Of a stretch of DNA of 64,000 nt, positions 43,669-51,514 are shown piece after piece. Both the position numbers and the translations under genes were made by a program. The notes under the pieces are model-generated. The model made no database searches. It saw only the letters and a list, made by a program, of their open reading frames with translations, and was not told where the DNA came from. The DNA is from an uncultured Bacteroides sp. (lineage in GTDB: Bacteria; Bacteroidota; Bacteroidia; Bacteroidales; Bacteroidaceae), in contig URYL01000001.1 in assembly GCA_900552075.1 (NCBI GenBank), positions 248,001 through 312,000 on the forward strand, given 5' to 3'. The number at the start of each line of letters is the position of its first letter. Within the stretch, counting starts at the first letter, position 1.

Positions 43669-43772
43669 AAACGCCTTTGCGTTTCATCTGAAACGTAAGG
43701 GCGTTTTACTTGAAACGCAAGTGCGTTTAAAACAAAACGCAAGTACATTTGACTCCAAACGTACTTGCGTTT
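43669..43772. repeat. array of five 22-bp palindromic units (AAACG type, second locus)
   Basis: Five 16-bp near-palindromes start at 43669, 43691, 43713, 43735 and 43757, exactly 22 bases apart. Examples are AAACGCCTTTGCGTTT, AAACGCAAGTGCGTTT and AAACGTACTTGCGTTT. The 6-bp spacers (CATCTG, TACTTG, AAAACA, GACTCC) are all different. The last unit is identical to unit 3 of the array at 7322-7425, 36 kb away. Confidence 0.95.
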
Positions 43773-43837
43773 TTTCACGAGACATTTCAGGTCCCTAAAA
43801 GTCCTCTAAAATCCTCCGAATTCACTTCCAATATCCC

Positions 43838-45850
43838 TTATTTTTTCCGCGGAAGCATCTCAATCGTAGGAGGTTCATAATTACTGATGGGCAACTTCAC
43901 CTTTTTCAATTCCTTCAAGGTAAATACCGGAGACTCCACCCCTTTGGGATAGGGTCGCTTGGAGAAGGTACGGAAATACTCCAGACAAGCATCTTTCCAC
44001 CACACGGCATCGTGTGCCTGAATGTCCAGCCGTTCAGCTACTGCCTGATAGCGTTCCGCATCCACATACGGCTGCATCTCCTTCCACACCCGCTGGAACG
44101 CACGCACATCGTCTACCCCTTTCTGGTACTTGTAACAGAGTTCATCCCACAAGGAACGTCCTGAACGAAGTTTTTGATTCCACTTTACATGATGGAACCA
44201 AAGCAGATATTCCTCCGGACATTGCTCCAGCGAATCGAACACCCGGGCCAACGAATCCGGATACTGTGACACGGCATTACTTCCCGTACGGCTCCGGTCG
44301 AAACCCAATCCCTCCTTGTCCGCCTGATGGTAATACGAAGGCAGCCAATCAGCACGTGCCCCAGGCACCTCACACCAAGGTTCCGGACCGTAATGATGTC
44401 CCCAGGCAAAAATGTGGTGCAAGCCCAGCGGCATCATGTAATCGACCACTGCCTCCCGGCTCTCCATCATGACCTGCGTCATGGGGTCCACAAACCGCCG
44501 GTCGGTCGTGAAAGTCTGTGCCAGCCATTCACGGGCAATCTCTTCCGCCGACAGGTCCGGATTCCAAGCCAACCGCCCGTAAGCATACCAGTTGGCCTGC
44601 GCGAAATCATGTCCGCACCAGTTTACATCATCGCCCACATTCACCACACCCGCTACCCCCTTCAGGGAAGAAGGCTGCACATAGCGGTAAAACTCTTTCC
44701 ACATCGTGCCCAGATAAGCCAAGTGGTTGGAATGTCCCAAGTACTCCTGGGTAATCTGAAACTCCACCATCAAGGGCGTATGCGGCATGGCCCCGAAGAG
44801 CGGACTGTAAGGTTCCCGCGGCTGAAAGTCAATCGGTCCGTTTTTCACCTGCACCATCACATTATCCCGGAACCGGCCGTCCAGCGGCTGAAATTCCAGG
44901 TAAGCCTGTTTGGCCCGATCGGCATCTGACGGGCTGTAGACAAAAGCCCGCCACATCACGATTCCCCCGTAGGGCTTCAAAGCCTCCGCCAGCATGTTCG
45001 CCCCCTCGGCATGCGTACGCCCGTAATCACACGGACCGGGCTGTCCTTCCGAATTGGCCTTTACCAGAAAACCGCCAAAGTCAGGAATCAACCCATAAAT
45101 TTCACGTACCTTCTCTTTCCACCAACGGGCTACCTCCTCGTCCAGCGGGTCGGCCGTAGACAAGCCTCCCAACTTCATCGGAGAAGCAAAATTGACCGAA
45201 AGGTACACTTTGATGCCATAAGGACGGAACACATCGGCCAACTTCCGCACCTTTTGCAGGTAATCTGCGGAGAGAATCTCGGGCGAAGCATTCACATTGT
45301 TCAGCACAGTCCCGTTGATACCCACCGAAGCATTGGCACGGGCATATTCCCGATAACGGGCCGACACGGAATCAGTCAGTTCCTCCCATTTCCACAAAGA
45401 ACGTCCCGCATAACCACGCTCAATCGTGCCGTCCAGATTGTCCCAATGGTTCAGCACACGGATGTCAAAGGCCGGCTTTTCCTGAATATCCAACTGGGTA
45501 CAATCCGCTCCCTCAGCCTGTAAGCGCAACAGATGGTAGGTCGCGTACAGCAATCCCTGTTCCGTAGCGGCTCCCAACACCGTCTTTCCCTCGGAAGTAC
45601 GTATGGTATATCCCTCTTTGCCCAGCCGACGATGTGTCTCATCGGCACAGAGCTGCAAATCCACTTCTCCTCCCTGCCACAAGGCGGCCAGTTCCTCACG
45701 CGCCACCGTAAGCGTAGGGGAAGTCACTAAACAACAGACAGACGCTTGATTCACAGGCGTCTGTCGTAACCAAAGTCTGCTCCCGTCTTCGGCCCACAAC
45801 GTCAGGGCCAAAGACAGGAAACAGATACCACTCCAAAATCGTTTATTCAT
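43838..45850 (-). CDS. GH67 alpha-glucuronidase
   Basis: A 670-residue exported enzyme (signal FWSGICFLSLALTLWAEDGS) that removes 4-O-methyl-glucuronic acid from the non-reducing end of xylo-oligosaccharides. The N-terminal domain ends near FDIRVLNHWDNLDGTIERGY, a GH67 signature. The barrel contains KVYLSVNFASPMKLGG, GFLVKANSEGQPGPCDYGRT and WRAFVYSPSDADRAKQAYLE, and the C-terminal part has YMMPLGLHHIFAWGHHYGPE. Length fits the family. The ATG at 45850 is preferred over a GTG two codons earlier. The start overlaps the GH43 stop by 8 bases, so translation is probably coupled. It is the last gene of the left xylan operon. Confidence 0.93.
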   Translation of the reverse strand: MNKRFWSGICFLSLALTLWAEDGSRLWLRQTPVNQASVCCLVTSPTLTVAREELAALWQGGEVDLQLCADETHRRLGKEGYTIRTSEGKTVLGAATEQGLLYATYHLLRLQAEGADCTQLDIQEKPAFDIRVLNHWDNLDGTIERGYAGRSLWKWEELTDSVSARYREYARANASVGINGTVLNNVNASPEILSADYLQKVRKLADVFRPYGIKVYLSVNFASPMKLGGLSTADPLDEEVARWWKEKVREIYGLIPDFGGFLVKANSEGQPGPCDYGRTHAEGANMLAEALKPYGGIVMWRAFVYSPSDADRAKQAYLEFQPLDGRFRDNVMVQVKNGPIDFQPREPYSPLFGAMPHTPLMVEFQITQEYLGHSNHLAYLGTMWKEFYRYVQPSSLKGVAGVVNVGDDVNWCGHDFAQANWYAYGRLAWNPDLSAEEIAREWLAQTFTTDRRFVDPMTQVMMESREAVVDYMMPLGLHHIFAWGHHYGPEPWCEVPGARADWLPSYYHQADKEGLGFDRSRTGSNAVSQYPDSLARVFDSLEQCPEEYLLWFHHVKWNQKLRSGRSLWDELCYKYQKGVDDVRAFQRVWKEMQPYVDAERYQAVAERLDIQAHDAVWWKDACLEYFRTFSKRPYPKGVESPVFTLKELKKVKLPISNYEPPTIEMLPRKK

Positions 45851-46820
45851 CCGCACTGCCTTTTACGGTTTGAATCTTACCGTTCTCGTCATATTCCAGT
45901 TCGACCACCTTCAGGCTGCGAAGCCAGGTCTTTCCACCAGAAGGCACACAGTCGTGATGGAACAGATACCATTTTCCCTTATATTCCGCAATGGAATGAT
46001 GCGTAGTCCATCCCACCACGGGTGTCAGAATCACTCCTTGATACACAAACGGACCATAAGGACTGTCACCTACGGCGTAACACAGCAAGTGTGTGTCACC
46101 GGTAGAATAAGAGAAATAATATTTCCCATTGTACTTGTGTACCCAGGAAGCCTCAAAGAAGCGGTGCGGGTCGCCTGCGGTCAGCGGTTTGCCGTCTTCC
46201 CCCAACACAATCACCGGACGCGGTTCTTCTGCAAAACCGAGCATATCATCCGACAATTTTACCACCCGGCTCGGCAAAGCCGGTTCATCGGCTTCCGGAA
46301 GGAACGGGTGCTCAATGGCCTTATTGTCCCGATAGCGTTGCAGTTGTCCGCCCCAGATACCGCCAAAATACATGTAATAACTGCCATCCTCATCCTGAAG
46401 CACTGCGGCATCAATGCTGTAACTACCCCGAATCGGGTCGGGCTGAGGAATGAACGGACCTTCCGGCTTGTCACCGATGGCTACTCCCATCCGGAAGATA
46501 TCGTTCCGGTCCTTCAACGGGAAATACAAGTAATACTTTCCATTCTTGCAGGCAATGTCACAATCCCAAAGCTGGCGTCCGGCCCAAGGTATATCAGCTA
46601 CCTTCAAAGCTACTCCGTGGTCCACGATTTCGCCATGCATCACATCGTCGGTAGAAAGCACATGATAATCATTCATGTCAAAATGGTCGCCGTTGTCATT
46701 TTCCGGAATGCCGGATTCACGGTCATGTGAAGGATATATATACAAACGGCCATTGAATACATGTACTGAAGGGTCTGCCATATAATCGGCAGGAAACAGA
46801 TATCTTTCTTCTTTTTTCAT
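45843..46820 (-). CDS. GH43 beta-xylosidase / arabinofuranosidase (Xsa-like)
   Basis: A 325-residue five-bladed beta-propeller enzyme without a signal peptide, so it probably acts in the cytoplasm on imported oligosaccharides. Catalytic features are the Asp in LFPADYMADPSVHVFNGRLY, the pKa-modulating Asp in YSIDAAVLQDEDGSYYMYFG, and the Glu in FFEASWVHKYNGKYYFSYS. The overall sequence closely resembles the bifunctional xylosidase/arabinosidase Xsa of Bacteroides ovatus, from memory. The start is taken at the ATG at 46820 (MKKEERYLFP). An ATG at 46868 adjoining the xylanase stop is possible but adds 16 atypical residues. It is fourth in the left xylan operon. Confidence 0.9.
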   Translation of the reverse strand: MKKEERYLFPADYMADPSVHVFNGRLYIYPSHDRESGIPENDNGDHFDMNDYHVLSTDDVMHGEIVDHGVALKVADIPWAGRQLWDCDIACKNGKYYLYFPLKDRNDIFRMGVAIGDKPEGPFIPQPDPIRGSYSIDAAVLQDEDGSYYMYFGGIWGGQLQRYRDNKAIEHPFLPEADEPALPSRVVKLSDDMLGFAEEPRPVIVLGEDGKPLTAGDPHRFFEASWVHKYNGKYYFSYSTGDTHLLCYAVGDSPYGPFVYQGVILTPVVGWTTHHSIAEYKGKWYLFHHDCVPSGGKTWLRSLKVVELEYDENGKIQTVKGSADE

Positions 46821-46868
46821 TTTATGATGGTTTGTGAGACCGCCCGAAAGCAGTCTCCGGTTAAACAT

Positions 46869-48017
46869 TTACTTTTTTGCGAGCGCTGCCGTATCCGGAG
46901 TCTCTTCTATCATTTTCCGTACAAAATCTTTCGGCTGGTAATTCCGGTCGAACAGCAGCGGATAGTCTTTTCTGCCCCGGATAGGAAAATCATTTTTCCA
47001 GGAATCTCCGTCCGTCACTCCCCAAGCAGTCACCCGTTCCACGATGTCGGCATGCTTTTCAAACAGCTGGAAGAACTGTTGCATTCTTTCATTCCAAACC
47101 TGACTGACAGAATCTGGCAAAGCTTCCGGATAAGGGTTCAGTGCCTTCTTGAAAGCTACCGTATCCGATACATTGGCACTTCGCATAGCCGTAGGCAACG
47201 CGCTCATATCCCATTCCGTAATCATCACCTTGACACCAGTAGCGGCAAAGGCCAGCATGCTTTTCTCAAACTGACGGATGTCCGGATAATCCATCCCCAT
47301 GTGTCCCTGCATGCCTACCGCATCGATACGCAAACCTTTTTCTTTCAGCGAACGAACCAGTTTCACCACTCCGTCACGACGTCCCGGCACATCCATCCCG
47401 TAGTCATTGTAATACAGCTCTGCGTCCGGATCGGCTTCGTGTGCATACTGAAAAGCCAAGGGAATGAACTCTTCTCCCAAAATCTCATAGAACTTGCTTT
47501 TGCGGTAAGAACCGTCTTCCACGATGGCCTCGTTCACCACATCCCATCCTTTAATCTTTCCCTTGTAGCGTCCGACCACCGTCTGGATATGGGTTTTCAT
47601 ACGCTGTTTCAGCACTTCAGGAGAAACATTCTTTCCTTTGTCGTCCACACAAAACCATTCGGGGAGCTGTGAGTGCCATATCAGGCAATGTCCCGTCACC
47701 GTCAGTCCGTTGTCGAGTCCCAACTGTACCAGACGGTCGGCATCCTCAAAATGAAACTCCCCTTCCTTCGGCTGGACTTCCTCACATTTCATGCAATTCT
47801 CTGCTACGATGGCATTGAAATGCTGTTTCACAATCTTCAAGGCAGAAGTATCCATCCCTGAAGACTGACGTACATTAAGGGCTACCCCCACCAAGAATTT
47901 ATCCCCAACCACCTCTTTCAATGATTTTTCCGAAACGGCCATCTGGGAAGCATTTCCTCCACATGCCATCAAAAAAAGACTGCATAATAGCGCAGATACA
48001 ATGTGTTTGCTCTTCAT
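46869..48017 (-). CDS. GH10 endo-1,4-beta-xylanase lipoprotein
   Basis: A 382-residue retaining xylanase cutting the beta-1,4-xylan backbone. The signal (SALLCSLFLMACGGNAS) has a lipobox Cys, so the protein is membrane-anchored. The GH10 barrel carries the acid/base Glu163 in KGWDVVNEAIVEDGS and the nucleophile Glu268 in VMITEWDMSALP. TGHCLIWHSQLPEWF near residue 112 and WGVTDGDSW near 330 line the glycone subsites. Length is typical of a single-domain GH10, and no binding module is attached. It lies 18 bases after the transporter gene in the left xylan operon. Confidence 0.94.
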   Translation of the reverse strand: MKSKHIVSALLCSLFLMACGGNASQMAVSEKSLKEVVGDKFLVGVALNVRQSSGMDTSALKIVKQHFNAIVAENCMKCEEVQPKEGEFHFEDADRLVQLGLDNGLTVTGHCLIWHSQLPEWFCVDDKGKNVSPEVLKQRMKTHIQTVVGRYKGKIKGWDVVNEAIVEDGSYRKSKFYEILGEEFIPLAFQYAHEADPDAELYYNDYGMDVPGRRDGVVKLVRSLKEKGLRIDAVGMQGHMGMDYPDIRQFEKSMLAFAATGVKVMITEWDMSALPTAMRSANVSDTVAFKKALNPYPEALPDSVSQVWNERMQQFFQLFEKHADIVERVTAWGVTDGDSWKNDFPIRGRKDYPLLFDRNYQPKDFVRKMIEETPDTAALAKK

Positions 48018-48035
48018 TTCCTTTGTATTTCCTAA

Positions 48036-49532
48036 TTAATAATCATTTTTACTTCTGCGTTCGCTCAGTTCTGCCTGCATTTTCTCATTGTATTCCTTAC
48101 TGATAGGATAGAAAAACAACGCCACCACTCCCACCAGGAAGAAAGCGGCAGGAATCAGACTGGAAGACAGGATGATACCCTGCACAGCCGTATCACTCTG
48201 TGCGACACCTGAACCGGAAATGTACCCAAATCCGGACAATAAGAACCCCAGTACGGCCCCTCCGATGCCCAGTCCCGCTTTCAAGGCAAATACCACACCC
48301 GAAAAAATAAATCCCGTGGCACGACGATAATGGATATACTCAGAGTGGTCGGCCACATCGGCAATCATGGCCCAAAGCAAAGGTACCGTAGGCGCATAAG
48401 CCAGACTCTTCAGGAAGTTCAGCACGAACATCATACCCACATTGTCTTTAGCAGGGAGATAGAACATGGCTGTAAAAATAGCTGTCAGCGAAAGGCACAC
48501 AATAAACGTACGCTTCTTACCGTATTTGTTAGCTAAAAATTCGGATAAGAAAATCACTCCAAAGAACTGAACCAGTGCCCCTACCATATTGAAGACGCCA
48601 AAGCCTACTTCGTATGCCTTATCCGGTGAGGTCACAATCAATCCAAAGGCATTGAGCACATGATAGCCGACAGAGTTTCCAGGTTCTGCTGCCACCAGCC
48701 CGATATTATCCAGGAAAGCAAACAGCGCTGCCTTGTCTACATAGTTCTCAAAATAATAGTTCATGGCACTTCCCCACATAGCCAGTGTGATGAAGACGAA
48801 CAACGTCAGGATAAACATGGCACGCCAAGGCACACTGCTCAACACGTCTTTGATATCCTGACGGGTATCATTCTTTTGGTTGGCCGGTGGAGTGATACGT
48901 TCCCTTGCCGAGAAGAATACAATCAAAAGGAAAATAAAACCGACTGCCGCAAACAGGGAAATCGTGCAAAGCCACCCATGCGCCTTGTCTCCCCCATCGG
49001 AAAACTTGCTCACCAACGGCAAAGTAAGTCCCTGTACCACAAACTGGGCAATAGTAGAAAAGACAAAACGCACGGAAGTAATGCTGGTACGTTCCTTAAT
49101 GTCCGACGACATCACTCCGCCCAAAGAAGAATAAGGCGTATTGTTAAAAGAATACATTGTCATCAACAGAGTATAAGAGATAGTCGCATACAGCGCCACC
49201 AATCCTTTTTCCTCAATCCCTGGATTATAAAAGGCCAACACATAAAATACCATGAACGGAAGAGCTGTCCACAACACCCAAGGACGATACTTTCCCCATC
49301 GGGTTTGGGTACGGTCGGATAAAATTCCCACGGTAGGGTCTACAAAAGCATCTACGATACGTGCCACCAACATTACGGTACCCGCAATTGCTCCTTCCAG
49401 CCCAAACACATCCGTATAGAATTTGGTCTGATAAATCATCATCATCTGGAACACCAGATTCGCAGAGCAATCGCCCAGTCCATAGCCTACTTTCTCAGCC
49501 ATGGACACTTTCTGACTTAGAATATTACTCAT
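48036..49532 (-). CDS. GPH-family sugar:cation symporter, probable xylo-oligosaccharide importer
   Basis: A 498-residue inner-membrane protein with about 12 helices. It begins with KVGYGLGDCSANLVFQMMMI, typical of glycoside-pentoside-hexuronide cation symporters, and continues with FVDPTVGILSDRTQTRWGKY and RPWVLW, the conserved loop 2-3 motif. The family imports disaccharides, pentosides or glucuronides with Na+ or H+. Between an esterase gene (2-base gap) and a GH10 xylanase gene (18-base gap), import of xylo-oligosaccharides into the cytoplasm for the cytosolic GH43 is the likely role. Confidence 0.9.
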   Translation of the reverse strand: MSNILSQKVSMAEKVGYGLGDCSANLVFQMMMIYQTKFYTDVFGLEGAIAGTVMLVARIVDAFVDPTVGILSDRTQTRWGKYRPWVLWTALPFMVFYVLAFYNPGIEEKGLVALYATISYTLLMTMYSFNNTPYSSLGGVMSSDIKERTSITSVRFVFSTIAQFVVQGLTLPLVSKFSDGGDKAHGWLCTISLFAAVGFIFLLIVFFSARERITPPANQKNDTRQDIKDVLSSVPWRAMFILTLFVFITLAMWGSAMNYYFENYVDKAALFAFLDNIGLVAAEPGNSVGYHVLNAFGLIVTSPDKAYEVGFGVFNMVGALVQFFGVIFLSEFLANKYGKKRTFIVCLSLTAIFTAMFYLPAKDNVGMMFVLNFLKSLAYAPTVPLLWAMIADVADHSEYIHYRRATGFIFSGVVFALKAGLGIGGAVLGFLLSGFGYISGSGVAQSDTAVQGIILSSSLIPAAFFLVGVVALFFYPISKEYNEKMQAELSERRSKNDY

Positions 49533-49534
49533 TT

Positions 49535-51166
49535 TTACTTATTTTGTTTTTCATTCTGTATTACTGCTTCCACCAAGCGAGTAGCCGGCGTTTTCTTATC
49601 CAGCGGATGAATGTCATTCCATTCACCCGTATCACTATTTTTAATTAAGGTTACATAGGGACTTTCCTGTGCCGCTTTTGCCTGCTGCTTTCTCAATTCT
49701 GCCCAAGCTGCGCGTCCAGGATCGTTCGGTGCCAGAAAATCGGCCAATTCCACCACATAGAAAGGTAAGTTTTCATCTTGAAAAAGGGTTCTCCAGTCTG
49801 CAATCATTGCCGTAAGCAAGGAAGAATATTCCCTCCAGCGGTCCACGTTCGATTCGCCCTGATACCATACCACCCCTTTAAACACATAATGCTGCAACGG
49901 ATGAATCATACCGTTGTACAAGCCCACCGGTGCATAATGGAAGGCAATAGAAGAAGGAGACGGAGGCATCACCGTACCAATTTTATGTTTCCATCTACCC
50001 TCCAGATTTATTTCCTGATTGCCGCAAAGCAATTTATAGGGTTTTTCTTTGACAAAGGAAGGACAGGAACCGTAGCTGAACAAACGTACGGTCAGCTGGT
50101 TTTTCCCCTTTTTCAGGAACTTGGCCGGTACCTGATAAATCCTCGGCGGATACTGATAGGAAACAGCCCCCACAAAATGTCCGTTCACATACACAGAGTC
50201 AGCATCCACCATACAACCTAACCGCAATACTACGTCTTTTCCTGCCCATCCATCGGGCACTACAAACTCTTTTCGGAACCAATGGGTCCCATTCAATGGA
50301 CGACCGTTACGAAGTGCCCAGTTATCTGAAAACATATCTACCCATTCCCAATCCGTATCATTGTATGACTCGGCATACCAAGGAATCTCCCCATGCAGTC
50401 CGGCATCCGACCGATACAATTGCTTGTTCCATGCCGACTGATGCAGCTGTTCGGTTTTCTTTATTTGATCTACCAGGGCGACATCTTCATATAAGGTTTT
50501 CTGATTGACATACGCTGGAAAGTCCTTTAATCCATTCTCACTGATCCATGCTTCAATGGGTGTACCTCCCCAACTGGAATTAATAATACCTACCGGCACT
50601 CCCGTCTTTTCCTCCAGGAGTTTAGAAAAGAAATAACAAAGGGCAGAGAAACTCTGTACATATTCCTGAGTCATCGGTTGCCATTTCACCGCTTGCAAAT
50701 CGTTCAGCGGATGGGAAAAGTCATACGCATACGGGACCTTTACATATCGAATGGAAGAATTCTCATATTGTGTAATTTCTTGCGCATATTTATCCATCAC
50801 CCGATTCACTGTCAATTCCATATTCGACTGTCCGGAACACAAGAAAACGTCTCCTACCAGAATCTCTTTCAACGTAATGTCATTAATCGACATCGAATAA
50901 GGTCCTCCCGCTTTCAAGGCTGTCAACCCAATCGTCCAATTTCCGGTCTCATCCGCTACCGTGTGATATTGCTTTTTCATGAAAGTCAGATTCACCTTTT
51001 CTCCCGGACAGGCTGTGCCCCATATTTTCAAAGGGACTTCCCGTTGCAACACCATTCCATCGGAAACCAACGCAGGCAAAGTAACTTTGGCCGATAAGCT
51101 AAAACTACAACAAGCATACAAGAGAAGAGCTCCCAATACCCTACCAAAATAAGTCTGTGTTTTCAT
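49535..51166 (-). CDS. exported SGNH acetylesterase (sialate O-acetylesterase / SASA family)
   Basis: A 543-residue exported protein (signal GRVLGALLLYACCSFSLSAK). The N-terminal VTLPALVSDGMVLQREVPLK begins a beta-sandwich. The SGNH esterase core has FLCSGQSNMELTV (nucleophile Ser near residue 108), SSWGGTPIEAW, VWYQGESNVDRW, and the Asp-His pair in WNDIHPLDKKTP. An internal jelly-roll insertion (about 230-350) is present, as in many two-part SASA proteins. In a xylan locus, removal of O-acetyl groups from xylan is the likely role, although the family name refers to sialic acid. It is the first gene of the left operon, with a -7 box at 51205-51212. Confidence 0.85.
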   Translation of the reverse strand: MKTQTYFGRVLGALLLYACCSFSLSAKVTLPALVSDGMVLQREVPLKIWGTACPGEKVNLTFMKKQYHTVADETGNWTIGLTALKAGGPYSMSINDITLKEILVGDVFLCSGQSNMELTVNRVMDKYAQEITQYENSSIRYVKVPYAYDFSHPLNDLQAVKWQPMTQEYVQSFSALCYFFSKLLEEKTGVPVGIINSSWGGTPIEAWISENGLKDFPAYVNQKTLYEDVALVDQIKKTEQLHQSAWNKQLYRSDAGLHGEIPWYAESYNDTDWEWVDMFSDNWALRNGRPLNGTHWFRKEFVVPDGWAGKDVVLRLGCMVDADSVYVNGHFVGAVSYQYPPRIYQVPAKFLKKGKNQLTVRLFSYGSCPSFVKEKPYKLLCGNQEINLEGRWKHKIGTVMPPSPSSIAFHYAPVGLYNGMIHPLQHYVFKGVVWYQGESNVDRWREYSSLLTAMIADWRTLFQDENLPFYVVELADFLAPNDPGRAAWAELRKQQAKAAQESPYVTLIKNSDTGEWNDIHPLDKKTPATRLVEAVIQNEKQNK

Positions 51167-51204
51167 ATATTATATTTTGTATTTTTCATTGATCTCTACC
51201 ATTA

Positions 51205-51212
51205 CAAAAGTA
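51205..51212 (-). promoter_or_regulatory. -7 box of the left xylan operon
   Basis: The minus strand reads TACTTTTG, matching TAnnTTTG, 39 bases upstream of the esterase ATG at 51166. Confidence 0.65.
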
Positions 51213-51263
51213 ACAAAAGCCTATAGAATTGGCTCTCACACAGGATACCAACCTCTTATCTAT

Positions 51264-51312
51264 TGTTACACCATCCTTATCTGCTGTAACAAAAACTTTA
51301 GGAAATGTTACA
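51264..51312. promoter_or_regulatory. probable operator: three TGTTACA-type sites at 21-bp spacing
   Basis: TGTTACA at 51264, TGTAACA at 51285 and TGTTACA at 51306 lie exactly 21 bases apart, on the same face of the helix. The first two also share an upstream CTTATCT, making a 21-bp direct repeat. They lie 52-100 bases upstream of the xylan operon -7 box, a suitable place for activation by the adjacent HTCS AraC-type domain. Confidence 0.55.
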
Positions 51313-51454
51313 TCACAAAAGGAAATTCCTCCCCAGAAGCTTTTCTATAATTTTCCAGGCATCTTTTACAAGAACTCACTTCGACCCCTTAGAATCTATT
51401 TTCAAAAGCCTGAAAAATCCCCGTTTTTTTTATTGACAACTAAGAAAAAAGAAC

Positions 51455-51462
51455 TTACTTTG
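51455..51462 (+). promoter_or_regulatory. imperfect -7 box of the HTCS gene
   Basis: TTACTTTG has one mismatch to TAnnTTTG and lies 52 bases before the ATG at 51515. The same variant precedes the TonB receptor gene. Confidence 0.35.
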
Positions 51463-51514
51463 TATCAAATAAAGGTATTTTAATTCAATTTCAGTCCTAC
51501 AAACCACACTCATA

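Larger units (their letters stand above)
51167..51514. other. divergent xylan regulatory region
   Basis: This gap between the left xylan operon and the HTCS gene holds the operon -7 box (51205-51212), a set of three TGTTACA-type sites (51264-51312) and a weak HTCS -7 box (51455-51462). No gene is present. Confidence 0.75.
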
